Assembly (NCBI GenBank): GCA_027919835.1
Contig: JANVFP010000017.1
Location: 558,001 to 622,000 of the forward strand
Direction: 5' to 3'
Length of the DNA stretch: 64,000 nt
Origin: Lentinula raphanica
Taxonomy: Eukaryota > Basidiomycota > Agaricomycetes > Agaricales > Omphalotaceae
In this document: positions 35,901 through 48,786 of the stretch, piece after piece
How the letters are laid out: every line of letters begins with the position of its first letter
Numbering within the stretch: position 1 is the first letter of the stretch
Made by a program: the position numbers and the translations under genes
Notes under the pieces: generated by a model
The model's database searches: none
The model's input: the letters and a program-made list of their open reading frames with translations, nothing else
What the model was told of the DNA's origin: nothing

Positions 35901-36182
35901 AACAATTGGGTCTAAACGGTATTCCCACCACTTTTCCCTAGGCCTGTTAGTTCTTGTTACTGACATCATAGGTCTTGAAGGATGCCCCGATCATCATGAA
36001 CACATCGCACACATCTCAAGTGGGACCTATACATTGTGAATGATCCTCGTTTCTCATTGGTGGAAAGCCTCTTCGCTAACTGACTGGAGCAGCCAAAAGC
36101 TTGCAAGTCTCGTCCATGCCAACTACTCGAACGTTCAGTACCAGGACTCGGCTTCATCTCCAACCACATCTCACCTGTTCGG
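33000..36182. other. region with weak coding traces, no recognised gene
   Basis: Minus-strand frames at about 33,460-34,050 (AAHAFKRS, ERHPNERIDIVGSKRGSTT) and 34,500-35,079 (RNNDPRDVESFTAFSADELV, SLLARLHINLNLEP) have balanced codon use but need frame changes to join. I cannot identify them. They may be remnants of one or two decayed genes. The rest shows nothing. Confidence 0.35.
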
Positions 36183-36490
36183 CCCAATCCTTTCGTATAA
36201 GCAATACACGATGCGTTGGATTTTCGTCAGCGTTCCAGAACCAGAGAGCCAACGAGGTCAAAGGGTATTTAGTGGTGTTCTGAACGCGAGACGTCGTGTT
36301 TCTGATGGTCTCGCGGTTCAATGTCGACTTCCCCTACTCGACCCAATCCTTTCGTATAAGCAATACACGATGCGTTGGATTTTCGTCAGCGTTCCAGAAC
36401 CAGAGAGCCAACGAGGTCAAAGGGTATTTAGTGGTGTTCTGAACGCGACACGTCGTGTTTCTAATGGTCTCGCGGTCCAATGTAGAGAAG
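36183..36490 (+). repeat. recent 159-bp tandem duplication
   Basis: The unit at 36,183-36,341 is repeated from 36,342 with very few differences until about 36,483. The period is 159 bp (53 codons). An open frame runs through both units (YKQYTMRWIFVSVPEPESQR in each), but I see no known protein. Confidence 0.92.
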
Positions 36491-36610
36491 GAAAGTCATA
36501 CCCAACCTAGTCTCCCCTAGGCAGACTCTCGCAAGACAAGCTTGCTATATACCCAACCACAGTTGAACATCAATAATTTCTCCCTCCTTCCCTCCACAAT
36601 TTCTTAATCA

Positions 36611-36946
36611 TCAAAACGAACGTCTTATCACGAAAGAGCGACCTTCTCTACCCAGCTTTTTCCCGCTCTTGGTCGTTCGACCAATAACACCTTCCACGAC
36701 GTATGGTACCAAGCGTGCAAGGCGTTCGGCCTTCTTGACTTGAGGATTGGTCCACAAACGGACACGACGATTCGAGCCTTCGTTCTTCCACCAATGACCA
36801 TCATCAGTCCTTTTGCCTAACGGTTGCGGATACTTTCGACTTATCCTCAACACAATACCACGACGTCCCATCCTTATCCATGCCGATAGCTCCAGAACTT
36901 CATTGTGAACAATACAGGTCGGTTTCTCGAAAGGATGGTTCGTCAA
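36611..36946 (-). CDS. hypothetical basic protein (possibly only one exon)
   Basis: This 111-codon frame begins MTNHPFEKPTCIVHNEVLEL and ends in a strongly basic tail (RTTKSGKKLGREGRSF). It contains two Trp-rich, Arg-rich stretches (GHWWKNEGSNRRVRLW). No signal peptide, membrane segment or known domain is seen. It lies 340 bp downstream of the FunK1 gene on the same strand. It may be a real small gene or a chance frame. Confidence 0.3.
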   Translation of the reverse strand: MTNHPFEKPTCIVHNEVLELSAWIRMGRRGIVLRISRKYPQPLGKRTDDGHWWKNEGSNRRVRLWTNPQVKKAERLARLVPYVVEGVIGRTTKSGKKLGREGRSFVIRRSF

Positions 36947-37288
36947 TCTATATCATCGTACGCTCAAGACTCAAAAAAGAGATCACGACTAGAGATTTCC
37001 AGAGTCATCAGTCGACAACGCTGATATACTACATACATATGCCATGATAGATCAATCGATAATTAACAATACAAGTCGGTGGGATAAGATGGTATGTGAT
37101 CATATACATCGGTCGTAAATAGTGATAGCGGGGGAGAATGAACCTGCGCTTCCAAACGAAACCATGAGCATAATCAGTTCGAAGCTCGCGTCTAGATTGA
37201 GAACCAAAGCAATGTATTCTTCCCCCCTTTGGACCTAGCCTGTTGGAGATTTGTCAGGCATCAGTAGCCCTTAAGTAACAATGCGCTT
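36947..37288. other. short intergenic region
   Basis: Nothing is seen except the probable 3' untranslated region of the minus-strand kinase gene at its right side. Confidence 0.5.
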
Positions 37289-39903
37289 TCAGTCAGATTG
37301 TGGCACAAACGACAACTGAATTACAATTTGCCGTGGACGCTTTCCAGCAGGCGCCATCTCCACAGGCTCTGAATTCTTTCGTTTCTTGTTTTTCGCCATC
37401 AAATGGACCAACTTCACGGTGGATAACGGACCGACATATTTCTCAGCCCGCAGATGAACAATGAGCTTGGAATGGATATTGAAATGTTCCTTGTCGATCT
37501 TGTCACGATCGGTGCTCTCCGACTGTTGATAGGCATACAAGAGGATATCGGCAAGAGCAACGAGGAGTTCGAGGCCAGGAGCGAAAGAACGTGGGAGGTA
37601 TTCCTTCGCTTCTGTGTAATATCCCCAGCTCATTTCGCGGAAAAACATATTGCGATGGGTGTTGTCCAGCCGACCATGGAACAACCTGTTCATCTCTTCT
37701 TGGCGGAGCATTGGATTAGGTGAGCTTTGAAACTCATCTTCATTGAAGAAGAAGACAAAGACAATGATCCACCAGATCGACTCCAGATCATGGATAGGAT
37801 TGTGAGAGAAGGGACGCTGGCGTCTTGGGATAGGTGGGATATATTTCTCGTCCTCGGGCTCGCTTGTCGGTTTGAAGGGATTAGATGACGTTGATGGCGG
37901 CGGCCTTTCGGTGATCCTGATGGTGTAGATGTAGTGACGACTGATAACCTCAGAGGCCATAAAGTAAGGAGTGCCCTGAAGCGAAAAGGGATGAGATGTA
38001 TAACGGAGCAAGATGCAAGAATACATACAGTAGGGACATCATCTCGCACTGGCTCACTCATACGAATGGCATACTCGAAATCCCCTAAAAGACCCGTTGC
38101 TCCATCCGCGAACCAGTATACATTGCCTCCGCTAACATCACGGTGCACCCAGCCAGCCCGATGCATAATATCAAGAGCTACACAAATGAGTACAATCAGC
38201 TTCCTGTGATATCACTCTCAGGCTGTAAGTGCTCCACATACCTTTGATCACGTCGACCAACGCAGTGAACACATTTTTCAAACTTCGCTCATCGTAAAGG
38301 GTCGTCGCGTATTGTTCGTACACAATCCGATAGTGACACCTAGTATTCTGTTCGACATCCTTGGAATCTGAACGTTCAGATTCGCGAAGTCGTCCACGAG
38401 CGCTACTGCCACCCCGATGAGGAGCAGGGTTTCCACCATTGGCATCTGGGACTCTATCACCCAAGTCAGGCGCTTCGGGTGGGGACGAGGTATGACCGGG
38501 AGAGTCGAGAGAGGTATCGAGTTCTTGTGAATCTGGAGTTGAAGAGTTCATCAGCAACGACATTGTCAGAACTAAATGTGAAATTTCACTCACCATCATC
38601 ATAACCGTCCGAGTAATATCCCCCGAGCATAACTGTGCCAATGTCATCTGGTTGGCCATTCACAGGTACTCTCCAGTACGCCAGAGGTTTGACCAAACGT
38701 TTATCCAACTCCTCGCGATAATCAATCACATCACCACTGCTGTTCTTCTTGTCCTTGTCGTAAAGTGCGCTCGCATCAGCAAGAATAGCCTCCCGAATCT
38801 TATGTTCCTCTTGGCGGTTAGACGAAAGCCAAAGATCCTTGAGAACGCGTGTATGGCCGCCGGAATCTTTCACCCTCCATATTCTCGTGGCGCGTCCCTG
38901 GCCGTTGTCAGTCGAAGCCTCAAGTAGCATGTCCATCGTGGTGAAATGTTGACCCTCAACTTCAATCTTATATTGTCTGCGTAAGAATTTGTCTTCATGC
39001 GAGAATGACATGGTAGAGTCCCAGCCCATGTCACTGAGGGAGGAGAACGCCAACGAGAGGAAGAGACGGACCAGTTGCAGACGATACTGTGAATATAACC
39101 AGACAGTTGGTGAGTTCAAAGTCACAGAAACTGCATGACATGTAGACGTACCGTCATTAAATCAAAAGTCGTGCTTATCAGCAAGGATGCACGACTGAGA
39201 AACCACAGTCGAGTCGTTCGGTTTGTTATAGTGGTTCCGAAGGCGAAGCGCCTACAAGGATCTCGAGCAAGCACCTGTGCCATATCATTCACGATCTTGT
39301 TGAGATCCCATCGATAGTTCAGATTGACATGTACAAAATAGACGAAGAATTCAGACTCACATCGTCCACCACATCAATTTCTTCTGTCTTTGAAAATCGG
39401 TAGGGATTCGCAATATCATAAACGAAGTGTTGTTCGTCTTTGGACGTTGGATCTCCATCGGCATTGCTTTTCCCTTCACCTTTCGGTAAAGTAGTCTTCT
39501 GGATTTTTGTATACAACTTGTTAAAGGCATCTGGCCGGGAGCTGACGCCTCGATCTGAGTATACGGGGTAGCTGCCGTTGACCACAAGTCCAAAGGTCTC
39601 TTCTAATGAACCGTCTATCTGCTTTGCAGCAGCAACGACGTCATTCCAGATGGAGGTGAGACTTTGGAATACCGCGCTTTCGTGGTTGTTGGTCATCGCA
39701 GGAGAGCCCACCGGAAAAGCCGACCAACGGTCATGATCCACGTCGATGGTACCAGTTTCTTCCAGGATTTTGATTAGTCTCTTCACATCTTCCTTGTGCA
39801 TGAGTGATTTCGGTGGTGGCGGCATGATGTAGTCGAAGAAATCTTGTAGAGGAACTCGTTGCATCGTGTTGGGCACCGTCAGTGGTCGACGATTAGTTTT
39901 CAA
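37289..39903 (-). CDS. FunK1-type fungal protein kinase
   Basis: Six exons join in frame: 39,903-39,361, 39,295-39,152, 39,086-38,595, 38,532-38,242, 38,177-38,029 and 37,975-37,289, about 765 residues. The N-terminal extension (VPLQDFFDYIMPPPP) and the middle region (RRQYKIEVEGQHFTTMDMLL, RATRIWRVKD) follow the FunK1 pattern. The kinase core has a Lys-containing VLKDLWL, the catalytic loop MHRAGWVHRDVSGGNVYW, a metal-binding LLGDFEYA, GTPYFMASEV and HDLESIWWIIVFVFF. The C-terminus is basic (KNKKRKNSEPV, AGKRPRQ) and may target the nucleus. An insert between the two lobes is Ser/Asp/Arg-rich. FunK1 kinases are greatly expanded in Agaricomycetes and are linked to multicellular development; substrates are unknown. 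All motifs look intact. Confidence 0.95.
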
Positions 39904-40200
39904 TTATCACCAGCGGTGGAAGCGAAGCGATGGAGGGAGTTGCAGAAAGAAATGGATCGTGTTTCAAGTTTGGACGTTTATAGGGAGGTGGTCAAGACGA
40001 GTTGAGGCATGCAAATCGCGTCTCGGTCATCTGGTCGTATCTTGGAGAGGTTAGAACAATTGGCATTCCATTTGCAGTAACTCCTCGAGCAGATTTGGCA
40101 GTTGGACAAGTGGCCTGAAGTTTCGCCATTGTTCCTTTGAAAGGCCAGTGTGGAATACAATAAAGTGAAGGATCGAGAGGAGTTCCACGCTGGGACGGTT
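39904..40200. other. 5' flank of the FunK1 gene
   Basis: This presumed promoter region has no clear TATA box and holds no other gene. Confidence 0.5.
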
Positions 40201-40470
40201 AGTCCGCACCTGTGATGTGTCATCACCTGTAACCTAAGATCATCACATGACATTTTCTCAATTTTTCTAACTTCTTCAAAAATGAAGATATCCTCACCCC
40301 CTAACCTCTAACCATGGGGGCAAGCCCCCAAACCCCCACCAAACCCCTAACCAACCCTAACCAACCCAACCCCGAACCCTAACCAAACGCGCTTCGCGCG
40401 TGAGAACCCCCAACCCTAACCTAACCTAACCTAACAGGTCACGGGCGATGACGAATCACAGGTGCGGACT
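40201..40470. mobile_element. 270-bp terminal-inverted-repeat element with telomere-like core (MITE-like)
   Basis: The left end (40,201-40,230) begins AGTCCGCACCTGTGAT, and the right end (40,434-40,470) ends ATCACAGGTGCGGACT, its exact reverse complement. Similarity continues inward with a small gap, to about 30 bp. The interior holds no gene. It contains degenerate CCCTAA/CCTAAC repeats (about 40,295-40,435), a GGGGGC/GCCCCC hairpin (40,316-40,329) and a perfect ACGCGC/GCGCGT hairpin (40,387-40,401). I see no convincing target-site duplication. Confidence 0.75.
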
Positions 40471-43400
40471 GACAGATCTCCACGCTCATGTTGAATGACG
40501 CCAGCGCGAGCGTCTAATCTAGCGTCTAAAATTCCATTATGGCTTGTTTTCGTACTTCCACCCTCTTCCACCCCGGGCCTTCAACTTGAACTCCTTAGGC
40601 TTCTCTTTTCACGTTCATCTAAAGCAACACGACGATAGAAGCCTTTCAAAATCGCTAAATGCTTGGAACATCGAAATACGGAATCTAGGGCAAGCCCACT
40701 GCTAGTTGAGAAATGCTCACATAGCCTCAACTTGCCTTCGGTCAGTAAGTATACTCCCAGCCATTTTTGGTGACACAGGTTTGCACTTCTCAAAGTTCAA
40801 GCTCTACGTACAAATGCTAGAGCTGTGCTGAAGGTCTGATGACATTCGAACTAACAATTTTCTTCGGGCTCACAAACTATCATCGCGTTCCTTCAATTTC
40901 CCGTGGCGCAGTGTTGTAATATTGTACTACTAACGTTCGATAGCACACATTTTGACTGTGAACTCAAAGCTACGCCTTCTCTGAAGCTTACCTTTCTGCC
41001 GTACCGGATGCGGTGCTCGTAACAGAAGGGGCCTCCTTGGGATCCCGCTCGCTTTACAGCCTCGTGTAGCGGCTTACTGTTTAATCTCCGTGCTTATTAT
41101 CAAAACGCAATGCAGATGAATAGCCCAGCATATAGCTACACAGTGCAGTGAGTATGAACATCTGCTCATCGTCCTACTTCTATTTCTCAGTGGTGTTACC
41201 AGCTTTACAGTTTCTCGTACAACGCTAAGGGAGGACCAGGTAGAAGGTAGAAGGATGAGGGGCGTCCTGAGTGACGCTGCACGAAGCCCACCAACCTGGT
41301 CATTAAATCGGTAGGCGACGGTATGATAAAATCGCGTAACTTTGCTTGCTTATCTTCATCGATCTAAGACCCGTCTGCAACCCACTCCTTCCCTTGTGTC
41401 ATTTCGGAAAGCTTGACAGCATGTCAATGTACCCTGTGTTACAAGATCTCAAATCTTATCAAGGCAGATCGCAACTTTCGTCTTTCATTTTCTGGTCTGT
41501 CCTTGTACTGCCATCAGAAACGTTCCACAGCTGTTCGGTCAGACGTCTCCTGGCAATGCATGTTGCTACTTTCGTTGTGATGAACCATGATCGATGGATT
41601 GAAACGGACAGCATCTCTCTCCGTGTGTAATTCGTGTCTTTTTCGTCTTTATACTTGACAGTGAAATACCGGAAATTGCTAACGGGATTGCTCTAGACCT
41701 TTCAAAATCTCCATCGGTCGCGAAGAGGTATCTCCGAACCAAGCTGAATTCGAGTGAGCCCGAGCGGTTCGTCTATCGACTGACTACGTAGGTCGTCACT
41801 GGGACTTTCTCTAACATTCAAGAAACAGCCTGTAATTAACGGGCAGCATCATGCTTTCACTTACAGCACTTATCAGTGGGCTAGACCTATGCCAAACGTT
41901 GAGAGGCTTCGCCGTCAAGGCTGGACAGTGACCTGCTTAGAGACGATTTCTGAGGTATAACAATAGTCATCTAGAAATCGAGCACAACGGGGCACAGGGA
42001 CCAGTTGTGTCTGGTCCCTATTCTAGTCCACGCTAGAAGCTTCATTGGCGTTTGTCCCCAGTTGTTAAGCGGTGTTTAGGAGGGGTCGATGAAGGAGTCA
42101 AGGAAATCGATGCTGACAACGAGTAGAGGTACATGAGCGTTCCAGAGGGACGAGGTCGGTCTTGATCGTCTCTCAATGACTAAAAATTCGCGGCTCAAAG
42201 CTAATATATTATACTTCATAGCTTCATTGTTGTCAATAATGAAGGTGTATCTACGCGTATGAGACTTGCGGTGCCAACTTGAAATTTTCATTCCAAGATC
42301 ATGCGTGCATTTTCGACGCTTCTTTTGGTTCACTGTAAGTGATATGGCTGATTTTCGGTTCAACTCACTCCGTTGTCAACAGAATGGGGTCGAAACAGTT
42401 CCGACCATGTAAAGGACTAGTAGTTTGCAAATCCTATCCGCTTCCAGATTGAAAAAGTTTGACATCATTGTACAGTTCCCCTGATGATAATTCTTCCAGG
42501 TCGAGATTGACATTGCTTCTTCAATTTAACGGTAAGTTAAACCACCCAACTTCAAGGAAGTAGCAGCGGGAAGTCACATTCGAGTCTGGTCCTTGATGTC
42601 ACCTTGGATCCCCGAGTGGATATATCAGTCTTTGAGGAAACTTCTAAGTTTAATATCCGTGTCCAACGACGGTGGCTCATCTTGAATATCTTGTTCAGTT
42701 GAGTCCAAGCCGGTTCATGCCACTGATACCATACACTTCAGCGGTGCGGGTATCCAGAGCATCGGTATGCGTCCATTCCAGACTTGCAGTAGTAATCCAC
42801 ACTCTGACCCAAATTACTCTCAGGAATTTGCAGATTACCGATTAGCACCCCTCTCCCATTACCAATGAAGTTTTGGGTCTAGCTCTTGCCTTGATTCTGT
42901 ATCTTCTTGGAGGTGTGGCTAGAATTTATGGGAGGTCCGTCTACGTCCATCGGAAGAGATACGATGCTTACTACAGCCTGCTATTATTTTTAGCGTCAAT
43001 TTAGCATCAACCGTTCTTTACGGATATGAATAGCTGCTCACTATGTCGATGACAAGGGGAAAGTGAGTCCCCAATGCCATTTGTCAAATTCCGGTATTCC
43101 AACTGGGTTAAATCAGACAATTTCGCAGTAGTCAAGCATTGGTTGAACGTTGAACGTAACCTCAAGAGAAGATCTAGACTCTATTTAGATTTAAAGTTGT
43201 AGCGCGTATGTCTCTTATTCCGAGGTCGATGAGTCTCATGGCAGTCTTTCGTAGTGCTCTAACACTCTCGGACCGCACGATGAATTACAAGTTGAGACTG
43301 CTGGCTCGGACTGAAATAGTCTGTACTAGTCTCTGGTACTGTTTTCAACAGTTGAATATACTTCTTATGTTCAGTTCAACCGATTCCATTTCACTTGACA

Positions 43401-46400
43401 GCAACGTTAGCGAAGCCTATATACACTATGAGAACACTAGTCAATTTCGATCAATGGAATGTGCAAGTTGAACTGTACCATCGAAATAGCCACAAAAACG
43501 AAGTTTGAATGAGCATCTTTTGTTCCCGGAGTCCCTATTCTTATTCATGGCACACATCGCATGTATTGAACCCCCGAAACGTCTAGTAGTAGTGAGTGGT
43601 ATATGGTGGCAAGCAAGACTGTTTGAACACTGTCAGAAGAGATTTTTTGGTCCAATGATTGTTCCAGCTGATTCTGTTGGCCGAGGAGTTGAATTTAGTC
43701 CATGTGTTTCAAGATTGGTTGTCTGTGGATTCCGCGGAATAATAAGTAGTCCTTGGACCTTTTGGTTCTTAGTTAGTATGTTTCCTTCCATGAAACAAAC
43801 GGTATGCCCACACTGGAGCCGCAACTTTGAATACCTTCAGATAGACTGCATGTGTTCCCGGAAGTGTAAAGCTCCAGAGGCCCAATGAATGCACGTTGAA
43901 GAGATGTATTAGCGACGATCGGATTGAATTTTCACGACATCAGGCATGAATTATGGATCATGTCAAAGCTGTCCTTGCGAGTCCTGATCAGGCAGGTATG
44001 TACTCAATATGCAGTCGATACTGGTGATTGATTTTTTAAAACTGGTTATTCGGTGTATGTTGAACAATATAGATCCCGGAATTGAATTCTCGGTTCAACG
44101 GAACCTTGCTATCAAAGTTTTTCTTCGTCAGTGGTGTTCCGAGTTCACGTTCAGGGGTTGTGAAATCGAGGAAGAGTAGTAGATTGAGTTTGTGGCGGCA
44201 AATGTTGAACATCTGACTAGGGGTAGCCCTGGGTAGCCTCGTTGCAGAAAGCGCTCCAAAGCGCTGCAGAGGCCTGCAGGCTGCAGGTGCTGCTATACCA
44301 TCGGAGGCTCGCCGCTCGGTTTCTGAATACAGCTATAACCACGTTCCTGTCCTAAGAATTGAAGCTTGCCCCTATATAACTATAGGCTTTCATCTCGGGA
44401 TGGGACGTCTGTGAAATTCAAAGAACACATAGTCAACGTGGTCATTCCCGCACCATTGGTTCGTTACTTCTTGATGATATCAACAATGATACCTGTTCTA
44501 CGAGTCGGAAGCTGAGAGATGACTCGGAGTGCAGGCATTGTGAATCTAATCAATAGTTTTGCGAGGGGAGTAGAACGGAAGGAAACCTGCAGGCATCATT
44601 TGTCGGTGGAGCTTTGAACTACTATCTCCATCACTGTGCTGTATTGTGATAACCAGCTGGTCCAGGCTGTAAGGGCGTGTCAACAGCAATCTTTACTATA
44701 CATCGCGCTTACCTTGAGCCGGAAGTATCGAAGTATGTTCATTCTCAAGCTCGGCCTGTATATTCTTCACCTACCTATTCACAGTTGGTTTCCCATTCAC
44801 TTGTAAAATGCGACCAAAGAAAGGATTGATGTGATTTTGGGAAACTTTGACCCCGAGCACACAATAAGTACGAGGAGTCGTTCGGTTCATTGGAGATGTA
44901 TAAGTATTGGCTTACCAGTGCAAATCATAAAGCGATCCGCCGAAGGCCAAAGCTGGAAATTGGAATACGTTCTTGTGACCGAGAGATCGAAACATTACGG
45001 TGGGTGTAAAACGAACCTTGACGAAAAAGCTGTTACATAGTAAATTAGTACAATGGCTCGGCGTAGCCTGTCGTATATCCAATATCTAGGTGATCAAATT
45101 CTCCCGCTTCTATGTGCTTGGATGCTGCTCGAGACAAAGACAGCCTGAGTTATAACAGTAGCCGTACTTCCAAGTAATAACAGGAATACCTTGGCGACGA
45201 ACAGTCGGCGGACCAAGGAAAATTTCTAGTACCAGATCGACTGAAAAATACGAAACTGGGCCATCGGGATCCAAGAGTACGATGTATTCAGTGCACATGA
45301 GGAGCACATCCATAGCCTTGCTGCAAAATCTTCAGTTTTAATATATGATATGTGATACTCCGAGAAGATGTGCGTTCATACTGGGTGATGGAGAGAGAAA
45401 CTGAGAGAAAGAGCGACCGTGACTACTGTCACCTGTGATTGTGACTGCAGGTGACTGCACGCGAATGTGACAATCGACAGGGGCCACATGTTTTCTTGTT
45501 CATCAACCACTTTGTGCATCGTGTCAATGAAGCGCGAACGCGGGCGTTACACTATCTTACAACTCATAGCCGTACTCAAAGTCCACGCCCAAAAGGCTAC
45601 ACATGATATTTGAATCAGGTGCTCATTCTCATTGATGCCTTACTTGTCGCTTTTCGAACCTATCTGCTTCAAACTACTGCCTAATGCCTACTACCAGTTC
45701 CTGATGAAGAATCAATGCGGACTGCGGAACATTCTGATATAGGATGTCCTTCACCATCATCACTCGACCACGTCTTGTGAAGGACTCGGAGACTGTAATC
45801 GCGGTTTCTTTCGGGTATGAACCCGAGTTCAAGGTCATTCGAACACAAATTATGCTTGTGCACACTCGGAAGCTACAAACTAGCGTCGTGTTGCCAGATT
45901 ATAACCTTAGAAGACGCAAAGACTGATGTCATATCCCAATATCTGGCTGGGAGGCTTCAAGTTCCCTCGACGTCGGCTATGTCACTTACAAAGGCTGGTA
46001 TAGAAAATATGACTCGCGTGGCCTTTGGTTTGCTGAATCACACTGCAGGTTATCTATGCGATAGGCTTCTACTCAAGGTCACAATTCCGTATTCTACATG
46101 CCGGTATCCAAAGCACCATTTCCATCCAGTCTCAAAGAGGACGAAACGGTGAATCATTCACTCTCCTGGGCGCGAAGACAACACGAGTGTCATAAGCGTC
46201 ATCATCTCCTCACCTGCCGGACGAATGAGTAGCAAGAGAATCAAAGAATCCCCTGGCTCTTGTTCTGGGTGGAACGCAGCTTGCTTGGCGCAGGCTGTCC
46301 AACGGATACGATGATTCTGGCGCCTCGGCTTTGACGGGTTCTATGAACGACTTGACTAATAATTTCTCCTAGCGCTCAACTGGAAACAAGTTCCTACCTA

Positions 46401-48473
46401 ACGAGTCTCTCCGTCAAAAACGAAAATGAAGATGATCAACCCCCTCCCGTCTTTGGGTGAGAGTCCGTCTTGATTTCTTCCGTAACGGTTCTCGAAAGAC
46501 GTATGTAGACTCGCAACTTCGACTGCTGATGAATATCCGCCTGCTCGCTTATCGTCAGGCCAGCCTTTTGGCCATAGAAAAACGCGTTGGTCCCTTGTAG
46601 GTCAGTCCCGGGTAAATCGAGGACCCATTGATTGCTTTCTGTGCGCTAGACAAGATACTAAAATGCTCTAGCCACATTAGAAGATCCGATAGGCACTTGT
46701 TAGAAGATCGATGGCGAGAAGGAAACTCTCCGGAGCTTCCTTCGGACACATAACGAGCGGGAGCTCCACGTCGACCCTGAATCGGGCCCAATATTCCACG
46801 ACCGACTCAAACTCAGACATGATGAGCACAATCACGACTTGATGTCGGGAATCAAGGGCAGAAGAAGAAATCCAAAATCTCATTCCTTGAGTCGCTCCAG
46901 ACTTGACAAACTTCATGAAGGCGAATCATAGGCCAATCGGAAAATTCGTTCGTCCTATACAAACCCGGGAATTCGACTTGTTGCAAATCTGTTGTTTGTC
47001 CCTTTGCTCCTACAGACGAAATACATAGCGACGCCAGAACTCGGAAACGAACTAGAAGTACATTCGACACGTTCAAACGAGCGTAGGTAGGGGCCATGGG
47101 TACCCTCGGCATCGCGCCACTTGTGAAAAAAAACGAAAGAAATGTCAGCCGTGAAAAGATCAATCAAGGACCCACGGAAGAAAGCTATTCCTAAGGCTCC
47201 GGGATCAAAGGAAATCCTGAATTCAAGACGCAAGAGGACAGCTGAGAGTTGGAACGGTGGGATCCGACGATTTTTCGTGGAGATGAACAGCGTATATTCG
47301 CCACTCTTTCCTCTTTCCGCAACAAACATCGATCACTTCGTGTCTCTCGACATTCAGAAAGGGCGTATTTCTCCTTTCGTCACTTGATGATCTGTTATCT
47401 ATCGCGATTGGATCTAATACTCTGAACATGCTGTTTTTTTACGACGACCCACTGACAAGTGCTGTTGAGGAAATGAAGATTTCAGACTAGTCTTGGACTC
47501 TTCGTTCCGCGCTCCCCGGGGTCAAGTGCTGTCTTTTCGAAACTCTCTTTGAGGTTTCTGGAATCTTGATCTGCGCGCGCGCCACGCTCTGAACATCCTA
47601 CAGACTCTGCCCAAGACTATTGAAAGGTTCTGGCTGACGACACGGTCGTACCTTGCTGTCGTACTTGTTGCGTATATGAGTTCCTTGATTCTGTTACCGA
47701 TACTTATTGACCGATTTGCAGGTCTGAATACTGAACTGCGAATTTATCTTTGGGTGACACATTCCAGAGGAAGCATCATCTTGTCAATATGGTACACTGA
47801 TCTTCAGAAGCTATGGCAAGACGCTTGCCTCTTGAGGAATAGGTGAGATTTGTTATATTTGTATGTAGTACTTACAACATGTCGTACTTGAGATGGTATC
47901 TAATTCCCTTCCAGTATACGCAATAGTATTCGCTATTTATTCTGTTCTGAATTGACTATGTATTCCAAACGACCACCAAGGCTATAGCTTTTCTTGGAAA
48001 GAAAGGAAATGCAACCACGGCGAGGCGGCAGACCCTGCGTACCTTAGTTTGATATTTGATCAACTGGTTCATTTTGGTTCAAACCTCATTCGCCCGGTTC
48101 GCGTCTGCACCGAGTCGTGGAAGCATCGTGTTGTGTTCCTATGACCGAGTGCATGTAGGGATTGTTCCGGGATACGGTAACGTATTGAACGTTCCAAAAG
48201 ATCATCTGGATTAGAAGCACACAAGTCGAGAAACCAGCTTGGAAAAAGATAAGGACCTGTGCCGATTTTCTTCCTTTGTTTTTTTCTTTTTTTGAATTCC
48301 GACCGAGCTTACCAAATTGAGTTTAGATTTGTTTGGGATGACCGCATCTGTTTGGACTTGGTTTGGACCGTAAGAATCAGATCCCAATTATCCTCTGCGC
48401 AGGGCGCCATTGTATACAGACGACGGATTGCAAGGCCGGACCATGCCGCTCAAATTGGGATTTCCGAAATGGA
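40471..48473. other. 8-kb stretch without a recognised gene
   Basis: Open frames are short on both strands and stop often. A minus-strand area at 46,555-47,329 has faint resemblance to decayed F-box-type proteins (MIRLHEVCQVW) but is interrupted. The frame at 43,505-43,888 is the longest elsewhere and has no motif. I see no transposase, reverse transcriptase, tRNA or rRNA signature. Confidence 0.5.
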
Positions 48474-48479
48474 TATAAA
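48474..48479 (+). promoter_or_regulatory. TATA box
   Basis: TATAAA lies in a GGATATAAAAGC context exactly 100 bp before the ATG at 48,574. A C/A-rich leader lies in between, a typical spacing for a strongly expressed fungal gene. Confidence 0.7.
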
Positions 48480-48573
48480 AGCAGACCAGATTTTCTGCTA
48501 TGTTCCCCATCGCAACCCATCTCCAACCAAGCGCGTTCAGTCAACGACTTACTCGAGACCCACAACCACAACG

Positions 48574-48786
48574 ATGTGCACTGTTACCATCTCATCTACT
48601 ACGTCTTCCTCCTGCGTCTCCCATAACGCACAGCATGAATCTACTTCGCCCTCGGTGACCTCACCCGTCCTGTCGATGCACTCTGTCGACGCGAAGAACG
48701 TGCCAAATAACTACAGCAGACCTCCGCAGTGCGGTCACTGCGGTTGGCGTGGAGACCATGCTCCCAACTGCCCCTTCAGGTCGTGA
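48574..48786 (+). CDS. small Ser/Thr-rich protein with Cys/His C-terminal motif
   Basis: The frame of 70 codons begins MCTVTISSTTSSSCVSH. A longer in-frame extension back to 48,259 exists, but the TATA box at 48,474 and the clean leader favour this Met. The first 45 residues are Ser/Thr-rich and disordered-looking. The end reads PPQCGHCGWRGDHAPNCPF, with Cys-x2-Cys-x5-His-x3-Cys, which could hold a zinc ion. No signal peptide is seen in the short form. I do not recognise a named family. The gene stands alone in a long non-coding region. A regulatory or nucleic-acid-binding role is only a guess from the possible zinc site. Confidence 0.6.
   Translation: MCTVTISSTTSSSCVSHNAQHESTSPSVTSPVLSMHSVDAKNVPNNYSRPPQCGHCGWRGDHAPNCPFRS

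Noticed and set aside
40290..40440. True chromosome end (telomere)
   Set aside because: The C3TA2 repeats are degenerate, short and enclosed by inverted repeats, with unique sequence on both sides.
46555..47330. F-box protein gene on the minus strand
   Set aside because: Only a few words such as RLHEVCQVW resemble the family, and stops interrupt every frame.
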